From Planctomycetota bacterium (GTDB taxonomy: Bacteria > Planctomycetota > UBA1135 > UBA2386): a stretch of 64,000 nucleotides of DNA. The DNA lies in assembly GCA_020638735.1 (NCBI GenBank), contig JACKHZ010000009.1, positions 434,001 to 498,000 on the forward strand, given 5' to 3'. The position numbers were made by a program, and so were the translations under genes. Positions 42,796 to 52,070 of the stretch are shown in pieces; position 1 is the stretch's first letter, and each line of letters begins with the position of its first letter. A model generated the notes under the pieces. That model ran no database searches. It was not told where the DNA came from and was given only the letters and a program-made list of their open reading frames with translations.

Positions 42796-44067
42796 TCAAC
42801 GCTCGCCGACGCTCGACAGCGAAACACCCGCCAATCGGGTCTCCATCGGCGCCAGCTCGCCTTGCACGAACGAGGTCAACGTGGCATCCGCCGACGCGCG
42901 CGCCGGGACGACGAGGAAGTCCGCCGGCGCGCCGCGCCGCAGCTTCCCGCCGGTCACGCCGAGCGAGCGGGCGCCGTGCACGGTCGCCATCGCCAGCAGC
43001 TGGGCCGGCGACAGCGCCGGCCAGAAGCGGGCGGCGCGGCCGAGCTCGGCGACCATCGACAGCCCGGTGTTGCTGGCGCGCGAATCGGTGCCGAGCGCCA
43101 CGGGCACGCCGCGACGCAGCCAGGTCGCGACCGGCGGTGGCGCACGTCGGAACCACTCGATCGTGCCGGGACAGACGACGATCGAGGCCCCTGCGGCGAC
43201 GATGCGGGCGATATCGCCGCGCTCGAGTTCCTGACAATGAACGAGCTGTGTGGCCGGGCGCAGCACGCCGAGCCGCTCCAGCCAACGGACCGCGCCGCAG
43301 CCGCGCGCGCGATGGTCTTCGGGAAGGCGACCGAGTCGCGCCAGCAGCTCGGCGAACGGCCCCTCGCCGGTGTGCAGGAACTGCTGTTCCTCCGGCAGCT
43401 CGGCGCAGTGCACCGACAGGTGACGACTCGCGCGCGCCGCCGCACGCACGAGCGAGGCCGACACCGAATACGGCGCGTGCGGCGACAGGCCCCGGGCCGC
43501 GCGAAGCTGCGGTCGTGGCGCAGCGTTGCGCTGTCGGATCAGCGCGCGCGCGCCGACGTCGTCGAGGTGGTAGCCGACCAGCTCCTGGTAGCAACGGCCG
43601 CCGAGCGGCACGCGGCGCAACGCCGCCGGGCTCTGACCGGTCGAGTCGATCTCGCCGATCGCGGTCGTGCCGGTGCACCAGAGATCGCGCAGCGCGAGTT
43701 CGGCGGCGCGGCGATGCGCGGCCGGTGTCATGTCGCGGCGACTGGCCATCACCAGCCCCACCCACGGCAGGAAGCTGCGTTCGACGCGAGGCAGCGCGCC
43801 GAGCTGCAGGTGGACGTGGGCATCGACGAGCCCCGGCAGCACGGCCACGTCGGCGACGCGTGCGGCGGCGGCGCCGCGCAGCCGCCGCAACGAGGTCACC
43901 CGGCCGCGCGCGTCCCAGCGCACCAGCCCTGGCTCGAGCACCCGCTCTGGGTCGAGCCACACGTAGCGCGCGGCGAACTCACCGGCGCGCCCTGCGGCAC
44001 CGCGCGGCGGCACGGCTCGCGACACACCGCGGTGCGGCCGGCCGACGTTCGTTCCGGGTCGGCTCAA
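42796..44067 (-). CDS. amidohydrolase, possibly aminodeoxyfutalosine deaminase-like
   Basis: Predicted 423 residues. Zinc ligands of the amidohydrolase fold are HVHLQ (His84, His86), HCAE (His220), HCQE and the Asp of GTDS. Surrounding motifs (GLSPHAPYSVS, CAELPEEQQFLHTG, LVHCQELERGDIARI, CPGTIEWF, GTDSRASNTGLSM) resemble the chlorohydrolase/deaminase group that includes MqnX of the futalosine menaquinone route. No other mqn gene is present in the window, so that assignment is only an inference. It lies 34 bp upstream of the DHH gene on the same strand. Confidence 0.8.
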   Translation of the reverse strand: MSRPGTNVGRPHRGVSRAVPPRGAAGRAGEFAARYVWLDPERVLEPGLVRWDARGRVTSLRRLRGAAAARVADVAVLPGLVDAHVHLQLGALPRVERSFLPWVGLVMASRRDMTPAAHRRAAELALRDLWCTGTTAIGEIDSTGQSPAALRRVPLGGRCYQELVGYHLDDVGARALIRQRNAAPRPQLRAARGLSPHAPYSVSASLVRAAARASRHLSVHCAELPEEQQFLHTGEGPFAELLARLGRLPEDHRARGCGAVRWLERLGVLRPATQLVHCQELERGDIARIVAAGASIVVCPGTIEWFRRAPPPVATWLRRGVPVALGTDSRASNTGLSMVAELGRAARFWPALSPAQLLAMATVHGARSLGVTGGKLRRGAPADFLVVPARASADATLTSFVQGELAPMETRLAGVSLSSVGER

Positions 44068-44086
44068 GGCTGCGCGCCGCGCAGCC

Positions 44087-46795
44087 TCACGACTGCGCGT
44101 AGATGCGCAGCGCCTTGACGACCATGTTCGGGTAGAGGCCCCGGTTGTAGGTCATCGTGAAGCGCACGGCGGTCACCGAGTCGAGGTTGATGCCCGGCCC
44201 GGCGCCGCCGCCGATGCCGGCGCGCCAGCCGCCTTCCGAGCCAGGGACGACAACGCCGCCGGTGTCGAGATCGGCACCCTGGAACTCGAGCTGCAGCGGC
44301 AGCGTGATCGGCCCGCCGAGCTCCCACGCGCGGCGCGTGCCGGGCGCGCCCGAGTCGGTGAAGGTCTCGTCGATCGTGCCATTGCCGTCGAGGTCCACGT
44401 CCAGCTCGTAGCGCTGCCAGGTCGGCGGGAACACCAGCCCCGTGCCGCGCCAGGTCGACGTGTCACCCGAACGGTCGTCGGAGTCGTTCAGCGTGCCTGC
44501 GTTCTGGGCCGGGACGTAGGCCGGCACGCCGACGCCGGGGAACGCCACGAAGCCCGCCGCCTCGAGGCGATAGAAGCCGTTCGAGCCGTCGCCGCCGTGA
44601 CCAGGGACCTGGATCGCCATCGCCGACAAGGCGACGAGGGCGACGATGCTGCCGGTGCCGCCGCTGGTGTCGATGGAGCCATCGACCTGCAGATCCTGGC
44701 CCGACTGCACGAGGAACGAACCACCGGAGCCGCCGCCGCCCGGCGAGGCGATGCCGGCGTTGATGTCCGCGGTGGTCGTCGAGGTCAGGTCGTCGCCGGT
44801 GATGTAGCAGCCGTTGCCGCCCTTGGCCTCGAGCGAGGCGCTCGCCCCGATCGTGACGTCACCGCCGGCGCGCAGCACGACGGCGCCGCCGCCGCCAGTA
44901 CCGCCGCTACCCGCCATCCAGCGCTCGGTCGATCCAGTGAAGCCGTAAAGGCCGAAGCCGTGGCTGCCGCCGCCACCGCCACCCGAACCGCCGACCGCGT
45001 AGTGATCGAGCGACTGGTAGCCCGAGGGCGGGCTGGTCGGATACTGCCACGGGAAGGCAACGCCACCGGTGGCTGCGGGCTCGGTGATGATCGGAATGGC
45101 CGAGGTCGGATCGCACACCACCGGAGTCCCGCCGGGCAGCACGTAGCCGCCACCCGCACCGCCGCTGCAATACAGCGGCTGGTAGATGTTGTTGATCATC
45201 TGCGTTTGGAGCAGGGTCGGCGCGATGCCGGTCGCCGGCACCTGCTTGCCGCCGCGACCACCCGTGTCGCCGGTCTGCGCGGCGTAGGCGTGGCTGGCGA
45301 AGACGCGCACGTTCTCACCGGGCTCGCCGTCGTTGAGCGACACGCCGTTGACAATCTCGGGCCCCACGTTGTTGCCCTCCTTGCCACCGGCGCCGCCGCG
45401 TCCGGCGCCAACGCCGCCCGCAGTGCCAGGCTGTCCCAGCGCCTGCGACGTGGCGGGCACGCCGCGAGCGACGTACGTCGACACGCGCTGGCCATTGGCC
45501 GGACCGATCGTCGCCACGGTCGACGGAGCGTCCGCGCCGTTGACCTCGATACGACCGTCGACGATCGCCCTGCCGCGAACGTGGATGACCGGCGGCACGC
45601 TGCCGGTGAAGCGCAGCGTCGTGCCAGCGGGCAGCACGAAGTCGGTGAAGAAGAAGCGCCCGTCGGTGACCAGGTATTCCTCGCCGGTCAGCGACGCCGA
45701 AGCCGGGATCGTGAAGCTGTCGGTGTTCCACTCGAACACGCCGCCACCCACCGGGGTGCCGAGTTGCGCGTTGAACGAGCCGTGGCGGCCGTCACCGCCG
45801 ATCTGGCCCGGGCGAGCGCCCGGCCCCTGCGAGCCGCCCCACACACCGCCCGAGACCAGTTCTTCCTGACCTGCGGAGCTGGTGAACGTCTCGGTCAGCG
45901 TGATCGGCACCGAGACGCCGGCCTCGGTGAGGAACGTGAACTTGGCCGGCGTCGCGCTGCGGCCCGACAGGTCGCGCAGGTCCGACGTGACCCGCACGGT
46001 GATGCAGGCGTGGCCGGGCAGCTGCACCGAAGGTTGCCAGGTGACGACGGTCACCTCGCGCGTGCCGACCGTCTCCGTCGACAGCAGCGGCACGCCGCCG
46101 AGCGGGATCCCTTCGGCGTCGGTGTCGCACGTCCCGTCCGGCAGCGTGCCGCGCAGCACGACCCGGATCGGCGAGGCGTCGCTCAGCGACACCTGCAGCG
46201 GCGTCGTGTCGATCAGCTCGGAGAAGCGCAGCACGACGGTCGGCTGGCTCGGGGCGTGCTCGAGGTCGCTGGGCGACAGCAACTCGACGGTCGGCGCCTC
46301 GCCGTTCTCGTCCTGGATGCCGAGCGAGGCGACGACGGTGCACGCGAAGTTCGAGGCGAGACGCTGCCCGGACAGGTTGCGCACGCTCTGCGCGCCCGCG
46401 GTCAGGGCGATGATGTAGCTCTCGTTGCGCACGAACCCGAACGTGCTGATGCCGTTCTCGGTCGTCACACTGGGCGCGAACGTCACCTCGTTCTCGCTGA
46501 CCAGGAACTGCCCGTTCGGCGCGACGCCGGACGCGGTGCGGATCGAGATGCTGGCGCCGTTGACGCTCTTCGGGTCGACCCGGTCGGAGAAACGGAAATG
46601 CAGGCGCTGGTTCTCGGCGATCTCGGTCACCGAGCAGCCGGTGCTCGAGCAGCCGAGGTCACAGCTGACGATGCAGAACGTCGCGCCGTCGTTGCAGCGG
46701 ACGCGCAGCGACGACAGCGAGTCGGTCGAACCGCCGGAACAGCCGCCGAACGCGAGCGCGCCGGCGAAGAGCACGAGGGAAGAGGCGATGCGCAT
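44087..46795 (-). CDS. large glycine-rich lipoprotein with Ig-like domains, copy 2
   Basis: Predicted 902 residues. The lipobox FGGC (Cys19) follows a hydrophobic signal, so the protein should be lipid-anchored. A Cys-rich segment after it has the spacing C-x3-C-x3-C-x4-C (CIVSCDLGCSSTGC, residues 41-54). Two Ig-like Big_5 segments follow (RLHFRFSDRVDPKSVNGASI; VVLRFSELIDTTPL). The centre is extremely Gly-rich (GTAGGVGAGRGGAGGKEG and GGSGGGGGGSHGFG) in a beta-helix-like pattern, and the C-terminus carries LDVDLDGNGTIDETF, a Ca-binding-type loop. It is the downstream tandem paralogue of the gene at 46820, 24 bp away. Surface protein of unknown function. Confidence 0.82.
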   Translation of the reverse strand: MRIASSLVLFAGALAFGGCSGGSTDSLSSLRVRCNDGATFCIVSCDLGCSSTGCSVTEIAENQRLHFRFSDRVDPKSVNGASISIRTASGVAPNGQFLVSENEVTFAPSVTTENGISTFGFVRNESYIIALTAGAQSVRNLSGQRLASNFACTVVASLGIQDENGEAPTVELLSPSDLEHAPSQPTVVLRFSELIDTTPLQVSLSDASPIRVVLRGTLPDGTCDTDAEGIPLGGVPLLSTETVGTREVTVVTWQPSVQLPGHACITVRVTSDLRDLSGRSATPAKFTFLTEAGVSVPITLTETFTSSAGQEELVSGGVWGGSQGPGARPGQIGGDGRHGSFNAQLGTPVGGGVFEWNTDSFTIPASASLTGEEYLVTDGRFFFTDFVLPAGTTLRFTGSVPPVIHVRGRAIVDGRIEVNGADAPSTVATIGPANGQRVSTYVARGVPATSQALGQPGTAGGVGAGRGGAGGKEGNNVGPEIVNGVSLNDGEPGENVRVFASHAYAAQTGDTGGRGGKQVPATGIAPTLLQTQMINNIYQPLYCSGGAGGGYVLPGGTPVVCDPTSAIPIITEPAATGGVAFPWQYPTSPPSGYQSLDHYAVGGSGGGGGGSHGFGLYGFTGSTERWMAGSGGTGGGGAVVLRAGGDVTIGASASLEAKGGNGCYITGDDLTSTTTADINAGIASPGGGGSGGSFLVQSGQDLQVDGSIDTSGGTGSIVALVALSAMAIQVPGHGGDGSNGFYRLEAAGFVAFPGVGVPAYVPAQNAGTLNDSDDRSGDTSTWRGTGLVFPPTWQRYELDVDLDGNGTIDETFTDSGAPGTRRAWELGGPITLPLQLEFQGADLDTGGVVVPGSEGGWRAGIGGGAGPGINLDSVTAVRFTMTYNRGLYPNMVVKALRIYAQS

Positions 46796-46819
46796 GATGC
46801 AACGGGGGACGGTTCGGGA

Positions 46820-49513
46820 TCAGTTCCGGTAGACGACGGTGACGCGATCGACGACCACGTCGGCCGCGAGCGCATGATCGATGAGCAGCATGAAGCGGAA
46901 GGCATTGCGGCCGTCCGAGGCGATGCCGGTCTGGTTGCTGCTGCTGCGCACCGATGTGCGCCAGGCGGGCAACACGGGGTCGAGCACTTCGCCGGTGACG
47001 AGGTCGAGGTTGGCGGCCTGGAACAGCACGCGCAGCGGCGCACCGACCCCGGCCGCGAGATTCGACACCGCGGGGTCGTCGCTGAACAGCATCGGCGCGC
47101 CGTCGACCGTCGCCGAGATCTCGTAGCGCGCGAACTCGGGGCCGAAGATCAGGCCGGTCGAATACCACGTCGACCGCAGCGCGACGATGTCGTCGAGCTC
47201 GGTCAGCGCGCCGACGTTCTGCGTGGTGGCGGCCGGCGACATCGACGACAGCGCCGAGAGCTGCGGCTGGGTCGGCAGTTCGAACCGGACCATGCCGTTT
47301 CCGCCATTGCCACCGCGGATGTCGACGACACCACCGCCGGGCGCCGTGCCGCCGCCGCCGGTCTTGGTGAACACGCCGCCGAGGCCGCCGGAGACGTTGA
47401 TCTCGCCCTCGAGGTCGGCGGTGCCGCCGCTCTGCAGCACGATCGACCCGCCGGCGCCACCGCCGGCCGGCGCGACCTGCGGGCCGGCCGCGACGCCGAT
47501 GTTGCTGGCGGCGCCACCGCCGACGGCCAGGAGCTTGCCCGCCGGCGTCACCACCAGCGAACGGCCGGCGCGCAGCGCGAACGCGCCGCCACCGCCGCCG
47601 CCGCCGGCGCCCGGCGCCCACTGGCGCGACAGGGCGAGCGACAGCGTGCTGTTGCTGGCCGAGCCACCACCACCGCCGCCACCGGCGAGGAAGTGCAGCG
47701 AGCTGCGCAGCAGTCCGGTCGCCGGCGGGAACGGGAACAGCTGCACGGCCGAGCCGCCCGGCGCCACCGGGCCGAAGAAGGTCGTCTGATTGCTCATCGG
47801 CACGCCGTTCTGCTTGATGCTGAGCACGTAGCCGTCGCCGCCCGCGGTGAACAGACCGCCACCGGAGCCGCCGGCCACCGCGTTCAGCGCGTAGTGGAGC
47901 GGCGTGGTCGGCGGGGGCATGGTCGCGAACAGCATGTCCGCGTTGAGGCCCGACGCCGGGAAGAGGTCTGAGCCCCGACCGCCGGTGCTGGCCAACGAAC
48001 CGAGGTAGGCGTGACCGGCGAGCAGACGGGCGTTGCCGCCGTCGTTGCCGTCGTAGTTGCCCAGGCTCGCGCCGAGGCCCAGGCACTTGTCGCCACCGGC
48101 GCCGCCGGAGCCGGCGAAGATCGCGCCGGCGCCGCCGGGTTGCCCGGGAGTCGTCGAGACGGTCGGCACCGTGGTCAGCGACTCGCCGGTCGCGTCGATG
48201 ACGCCGAGCACCTCGATCTTGCCAGCGACCGTGACGACGGGCGCGGAGCTGCCCACGAACCGCAGGGCAACCGAGCTCGGCACGACCATCGACGAGAAGA
48301 AGAACCGACCGTCGGTCACCGCCAGCGCGGCGCCCGTCGTCGTGTTCTCCGCCGGGATGATCGTGTTGTCGCAGTCGAGCTCGTAGAGGTCCTTGCCGTA
48401 GAGCTGGTTGCCGGTGTTGACGCACAGGGCGAGTGAGAACTCGCCGTGTCGACCGTCGCCGCCGATCTTGGCGAAGCTGGCGGTGCCGCTGCCCCACTCA
48501 CCCGCCGAACCGTCGGCGTCGAAGTGCAGGTTGTCGTCGAAGCTCTCGGTGATCTCGAAGTCGGCCAACGGCACGACGACGGTCCGGAACACGAAGCTCT
48601 GCGGCATGGCCGGATGCCCCGAGAGGTCCGTGACGACGTCGGTCACGTTGATCTCGATGCAGACGTTGCCCGGCAGCGCCTGCGTCGGCGTGAACGTCAG
48701 GATCGACACGCTGCGCGCCGCGTCGAAGCTCAGCGACTGCGTGCCGCTGAGGGTCTGCAACGACGAGGTCGGGTCGCACTCGTAGCCGCCGCCACTGGCG
48801 GCGCGCGTGCGGCGCACGCCGAACTCGACCGGGCTCTGCGTGCCCGACAGGAACGGCGTCGCGTCGATCAGCTCGTTGAACTCGAGGCGGATCGCGGCGT
48901 CGAGCGGGGCGGCGTCGATCTGGCTGGTCGGCGGCGAAATGAGGATCGCCGACGGCGGCGACTGGTTGAGGTCCTGGATGCCGAGCACCGACCGCAGCGT
49001 GCAGGTCAGCGTCTGACCGAAGGGCTTGCCCGAGGTGCTGCGCACCACCGCCGGCTGGTTGTCGCCGCCGATGATGGTCATCGTGTAGGTCTCGCCCGTC
49101 GTGAAGCCGTAGAACGTCTGGCCGCCGGTGATCGACAGCGTCGGCACGAACTCGACCTGGTAGCCGTTGACGAAGAACTCGCCGACCGGCTCGTCACCGC
49201 TCGGGGTGCGGAAGCGGATCGACGAAGAGTTGACCGTGTTCTCGTCGACCGGCTCGCTGAACTGCAGCACGATGATCTCGTTCTGCGCGATGTCGGTGCG
49301 GGAGCAGCCGGTGGTCGAACAGCCCAGGTTGCAGTTCTGCAGGCACAGCACCCGCGAGCTCTGGCCGTTCACGTCGACGCACGAGAACCCCGTGCTGCGA
49401 CCGATCGCGGCGCCGCCGTTGGAGCAACCGCTCAGCCCCGCCCCGACAATCGGCAGCACAAGCCCAACCAGCGCAACGAGTAGTGAACGTCTCGGCCGAG
49501 CACCTACAGTCAT
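46820..49513 (-). CDS. large glycine-rich lipoprotein with Ig-like domains, copy 1
   Basis: Predicted 897 residues from the ATG at 49511-49513. A membrane signal and lipobox LSGC (Cys30) are followed by the same C-x3-C-x3-C-x4-C segment (CLQNCNLGCSTTGC, residues 57-70) as its neighbour. Big_5-type Ig-like stretches follow (IIVLQFSEPVDENTVNSSSI; IRLEFNELIDATPF), then Gly-rich repeats (GGAGAIFAGSGGAGG and GGGGGGGSASN). It is parallel to the copy at 44087 along its whole length, so the pair arose by tandem duplication. The 502-bp region upstream is the longest gene-free stretch before the next gene. Confidence 0.82.
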   Translation of the reverse strand: MTVGARPRRSLLVALVGLVLPIVGAGLSGCSNGGAAIGRSTGFSCVDVNGQSSRVLCLQNCNLGCSTTGCSRTDIAQNEIIVLQFSEPVDENTVNSSSIRFRTPSGDEPVGEFFVNGYQVEFVPTLSITGGQTFYGFTTGETYTMTIIGGDNQPAVVRSTSGKPFGQTLTCTLRSVLGIQDLNQSPPSAILISPPTSQIDAAPLDAAIRLEFNELIDATPFLSGTQSPVEFGVRRTRAASGGGYECDPTSSLQTLSGTQSLSFDAARSVSILTFTPTQALPGNVCIEINVTDVVTDLSGHPAMPQSFVFRTVVVPLADFEITESFDDNLHFDADGSAGEWGSGTASFAKIGGDGRHGEFSLALCVNTGNQLYGKDLYELDCDNTIIPAENTTTGAALAVTDGRFFFSSMVVPSSVALRFVGSSAPVVTVAGKIEVLGVIDATGESLTTVPTVSTTPGQPGGAGAIFAGSGGAGGDKCLGLGASLGNYDGNDGGNARLLAGHAYLGSLASTGGRGSDLFPASGLNADMLFATMPPPTTPLHYALNAVAGGSGGGLFTAGGDGYVLSIKQNGVPMSNQTTFFGPVAPGGSAVQLFPFPPATGLLRSSLHFLAGGGGGGGSASNSTLSLALSRQWAPGAGGGGGGGAFALRAGRSLVVTPAGKLLAVGGGAASNIGVAAGPQVAPAGGGAGGSIVLQSGGTADLEGEINVSGGLGGVFTKTGGGGTAPGGGVVDIRGGNGGNGMVRFELPTQPQLSALSSMSPAATTQNVGALTELDDIVALRSTWYSTGLIFGPEFARYEISATVDGAPMLFSDDPAVSNLAAGVGAPLRVLFQAANLDLVTGEVLDPVLPAWRTSVRSSSNQTGIASDGRNAFRFMLLIDHALAADVVVDRVTVVYRN

Positions 49514-50015
49514 GTTTGCTCCGTGTCGGTGGATGACACCGTATCGTGATCTGGCAGTCACTTTCTGTGCAGGATCGGGGTGGAAGGCAGCTGCCCGACT
49601 GCACCCCACGCGCCGCGCAACGAGCGGCGCGGAGTCGGGAGATGCAGACGGAACGCCGTCCTTCGGGGCGGCAACCGTGAGGGGCTGACGGCGACCGGGG
49701 ACGTGAGGGCAGAGGCTGGGCAAGGAAACCATACCGCAGGAGAAGCTGCAAGGTCGGCGTGTGCCGACGGATGGGGAGGGGCGGACCGGGGCGCACGCAA
49801 CCGGGACAACTTCCATGCCGGTGGCGATGGACCGCGGCCCCACCGCACCGGACCTCGTCAACAGCCGGTGGCACTGGGCTTTGCATCCCTTCGCCGGGCC
49901 GGCACCCCGCCGATCGGGAGCGCACACGGCGGGTGCGGGTGCAGTACGGCACGTCGTGTTGTTCGACATCGAACACGACGTGACGCGCCACCTTCCCCGA
50001 TCTACCCTGCTACCG
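49514..50015. promoter_or_regulatory. 502-bp divergent intergenic region with inverted repeat
   Basis: This region lies between divergent genes (46820 minus, 50016 plus). It contains a 10-bp inverted repeat, ACGTCGTGTT (49951-49960) and AACACGACGT (49972-49981), 35 bp before the plus-strand start; the inner bases can also pair (TTCGA/TCGAA). An open frame that would extend the 50016 gene upstream exists but lacks a credible start or coding composition. No tRNA or recognised riboswitch is seen. Confidence 0.45.
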
Positions 50016-51017
50016 ATGACCGGCACCGCCCCTCGCCCACCCCGCGCAAGCCTGCTCGCCCCCATTGCCCTCGCCGCGCTGGCCGGCGTCGTCGGCTACA
50101 CCGGCTACAGGGTGCTCCAGGTCGAGCGGCAGCTCGCCGCGCAGAACGAGACCCTCAGCGGCATGTTCGCCGAGGTGACCCGCATGCGCCTCGAGCAGAG
50201 CAGCGAGGGCCAGGGTCCGTCGGCGCTGCTCGAGAAGCTGCGGGTCTACGCGCCGATGAGCGTCGATTCCCAGGTGACCGAACCCGACTTCCAGAACGCG
50301 AGGAAGCAGATGGATGCGGTGTTGCGGGCGTTCGAGTCGCTCGGTCACGACGCCTACGCGCCGATCGTCGCGCGACTCGAGCAGGCGGACGTTCGCAAGG
50401 ACCACGACGAGATCACCTGGCTGCTCCGGGCCGCGGTGCGCGTCGACCCGGTCGCCGGCGAGCATCTCGTGCAGGAGATCCTGCTCGGCTACCGCCTGCC
50501 GTCCCCGCGGCTGCGCTGGTTCGCGGCATACCTGCTCACCCAGGTCAACAAGCCGCTGGCGCAGCAACTGCTCCGGCGCATCCTGCTGACCGAGTCCTGG
50601 CGCGGCCGCAACAACGAACGCGCGGCGCAGTACGACGCGAAGGTGCTCGACCCGGCCGCCTACGCGACCACTGGCTTCTACAACTTCGTCGCGCACTACA
50701 TCCGCAGCGAAGACCCCGAGATCGACGACACCCTGCTGCAGGTGATGGGGCGCGCCGAACACGACCAGCTGACGATCAAGGAGTGCATCGAGGAGCTCGG
50801 ACGCCGCAAGTGCGCGCGCGCCGCCGGGCCGATCGAGCAGTTCTACGCGCACCCGCCGGTGACGCAGGACGACCCGCTCTTCCTCAACGCCTGCCTCGAC
50901 GCGCTGTTCGAGATCCGCGGCGCCGCGCTGAAGCCGTTCCTCGAGAAGGCGCTCGCCACCGCCAGCTCGGACGTGGTCCTGCGCCACGTCCAGTTCCTGC
51001 TCGACAAGCTGAAGTGA
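50016..51017 (+). CDS. membrane-anchored alpha-helical repeat protein of unknown function
   Basis: Predicted 333 residues from the ATG at 50016. One membrane helix (LLAPIALAALAGVVGYTGY, about 13-31) precedes a short coiled coil (VERQLAAQNETLSGMFAEVTRMRLEQ) and then HEAT-like helical pairs (ARLEQADVRKDHDEITWLLRAAV, RLRWFAAYLLTQVNKPLAQQLLRRIL, ELGRRKCARAAGPIEQFY, LNACLDALFEIRGAALKPFL). Not recognised; probably a protein-interaction scaffold on the cytoplasmic or periplasmic face. The frame is open for another 85 codons upstream, but this ATG is directly followed by a plausible membrane anchor. Confidence 0.7.
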   Translation: MTGTAPRPPRASLLAPIALAALAGVVGYTGYRVLQVERQLAAQNETLSGMFAEVTRMRLEQSSEGQGPSALLEKLRVYAPMSVDSQVTEPDFQNARKQMDAVLRAFESLGHDAYAPIVARLEQADVRKDHDEITWLLRAAVRVDPVAGEHLVQEILLGYRLPSPRLRWFAAYLLTQVNKPLAQQLLRRILLTESWRGRNNERAAQYDAKVLDPAAYATTGFYNFVAHYIRSEDPEIDDTLLQVMGRAEHDQLTIKECIEELGRRKCARAAGPIEQFYAHPPVTQDDPLFLNACLDALFEIRGAALKPFLEKALATASSDVVLRHVQFLLDKLK

Positions 51018-51035
51018 GGCGGTCCGCGGCCAGGA

Positions 51036-51503
51036 TCAGCCGAGGAACTCGATCGCGCCGCCGGGCAGGAAGTAGAGGATCAGCATGTGGCCGTCGGTGA
51101 CCGTCGGCACGTGCTCGCTGCCCTTGCCGTAGACCACCCAGCCCTCCGGCTGGCCGTCGAAGCGGCCGTTGCCGTCGCCGGCGAAGCACAGATCGATCTC
51201 GCCGTTCGGGTGACGGTGCCGCGGCCCGGGTCGGTCCATCGACACGCAGTCGACGCTGAATCCGCACAGGTCCTTGGCGACGCGGCCGAAGCGGATGCCG
51301 CCTGCCTCCTTCGGCATCAGCCACTCACCGCCGGCGTTGGCGAACGTCGCCCGGCGGATCGCCGCGACCGACTCGCCGCCGAACGCCGCAGCGCGCTCGG
51401 CCTGCTGCGCCGCGTCGGGTGCGTCGACGTCGACGGCACGCAACGCCTCGGCCAGCGGGCGCAGCAACTCGACGAACTGTTCCTTGCTCAGCTTCTCGGA
51501 CAT
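51036..51503 (-). CDS. DUF4863 / PnbB-like protein
   Basis: Predicted 155 residues. It is small and cupin-like, with FGRVAKDLCGFSVDCVSM, GPRHRHPNGEIDLCFAG and LILYFLPGGAIEFLG. From memory this pattern belongs to the DUF4863 family, which includes 4-hydroxylaminobenzoate lyase (PnbB). The RHRHPNGE motif could bind metal. No nitrobenzoate pathway gene is nearby, so the lyase activity is not inferred. Cytoplasmic. It lies 33 bp after mogA on the same strand. Confidence 0.65.
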   Translation of the reverse strand: MSEKLSKEQFVELLRPLAEALRAVDVDAPDAAQQAERAAAFGGESVAAIRRATFANAGGEWLMPKEAGGIRFGRVAKDLCGFSVDCVSMDRPGPRHRHPNGEIDLCFAGDGNGRFDGQPEGWVVYGKGSEHVPTVTDGHMLILYFLPGGAIEFLG

Positions 51504-51536
51504 GGCTCGGGTTCTCCGACTCGGTGGCCCTCTCGT

Positions 51537-52070
51537 TCACTTGCCCTTCGGGCGGAACACCTGCACGACGTCCGGGTTGCCCTCGAGGCGCGGCCCGCCG
51601 ATCAGGTCGATGCAATACGGGATCGCCGGGAACACCGCGTCCAGACAGACGCGGATCGAGGCGGGCTTGCCCGGCAGGGTGACGACCAGCGCGCGATCGA
51701 GGATCGCCGCGGTCTGTCGCGACAGGATCGCCGTCGGCACCCCGGCCTGCAGCGACGCCGTCCGCATCTGCTCGCCGAAGCCGGGCAGCTCCTTGTGGCA
51801 GACGTCGCGGATCGCCTCGGGCGTGACGTCGCGCGGCGCCGGACCGGTGCCGCCGGTCGTGCAGATCAGGCAGCAGCCCGCGGCCGCGAGTTCGCGAAGG
51901 GTCGCGGCGATCACGTCGCGCTCGTCGGCGACACAGCGCTTCTCGAAGGCGCACGGCGTGGCCAGGTAGTCGCGCAAGGCCGCCTCGATCGCCGGCCCGC
52001 TCTCGTCGGCGTAGACGCCGAGCGTGGCGCGGTCGCTGACGGTGACGATGCCGATGCGCGGCTCGCTCAC
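51537..52070 (-). CDS. mog: molybdopterin adenylyltransferase, MogA/MoaB family
   Basis: Predicted 177 residues from a GTG at 52068-52070, fixed by a 4-nt GTGA overlap with the upstream gene and by the family N-terminus (EPRIGIVTVSDRATLG). The molybdopterin-binding motif TTGGTGPAPRDVTPEA and VTLPGKPASIRVCLD are typical. It adenylates molybdopterin during molybdenum cofactor synthesis. Cytoplasmic. No other moa/moe gene is present in the window. Confidence 0.9.
   Translation of the reverse strand: MSEPRIGIVTVSDRATLGVYADESGPAIEAALRDYLATPCAFEKRCVADERDVIAATLRELAAAGCCLICTTGGTGPAPRDVTPEAIRDVCHKELPGFGEQMRTASLQAGVPTAILSRQTAAILDRALVVTLPGKPASIRVCLDAVFPAIPYCIDLIGGPRLEGNPDVVQVFRPKGK

Noticed and set aside
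42796..44067. Firm assignment as aminodeoxyfutalosine deaminase (MqnX)
   Set aside because: The motifs fit a broad deaminase group and no other futalosine-pathway gene is present in the window.
44597..47971. 1124-codon plus-strand open frame
   Set aside because: Antisense to the two glycine-rich lipoproteins; an artefact of repeated Gly codons.
49761..50015. N-terminal extension of the gene at 50016
   Set aside because: The extension has no hydrophobic or conserved feature, and the membrane anchor begins right after the ATG at 50016.
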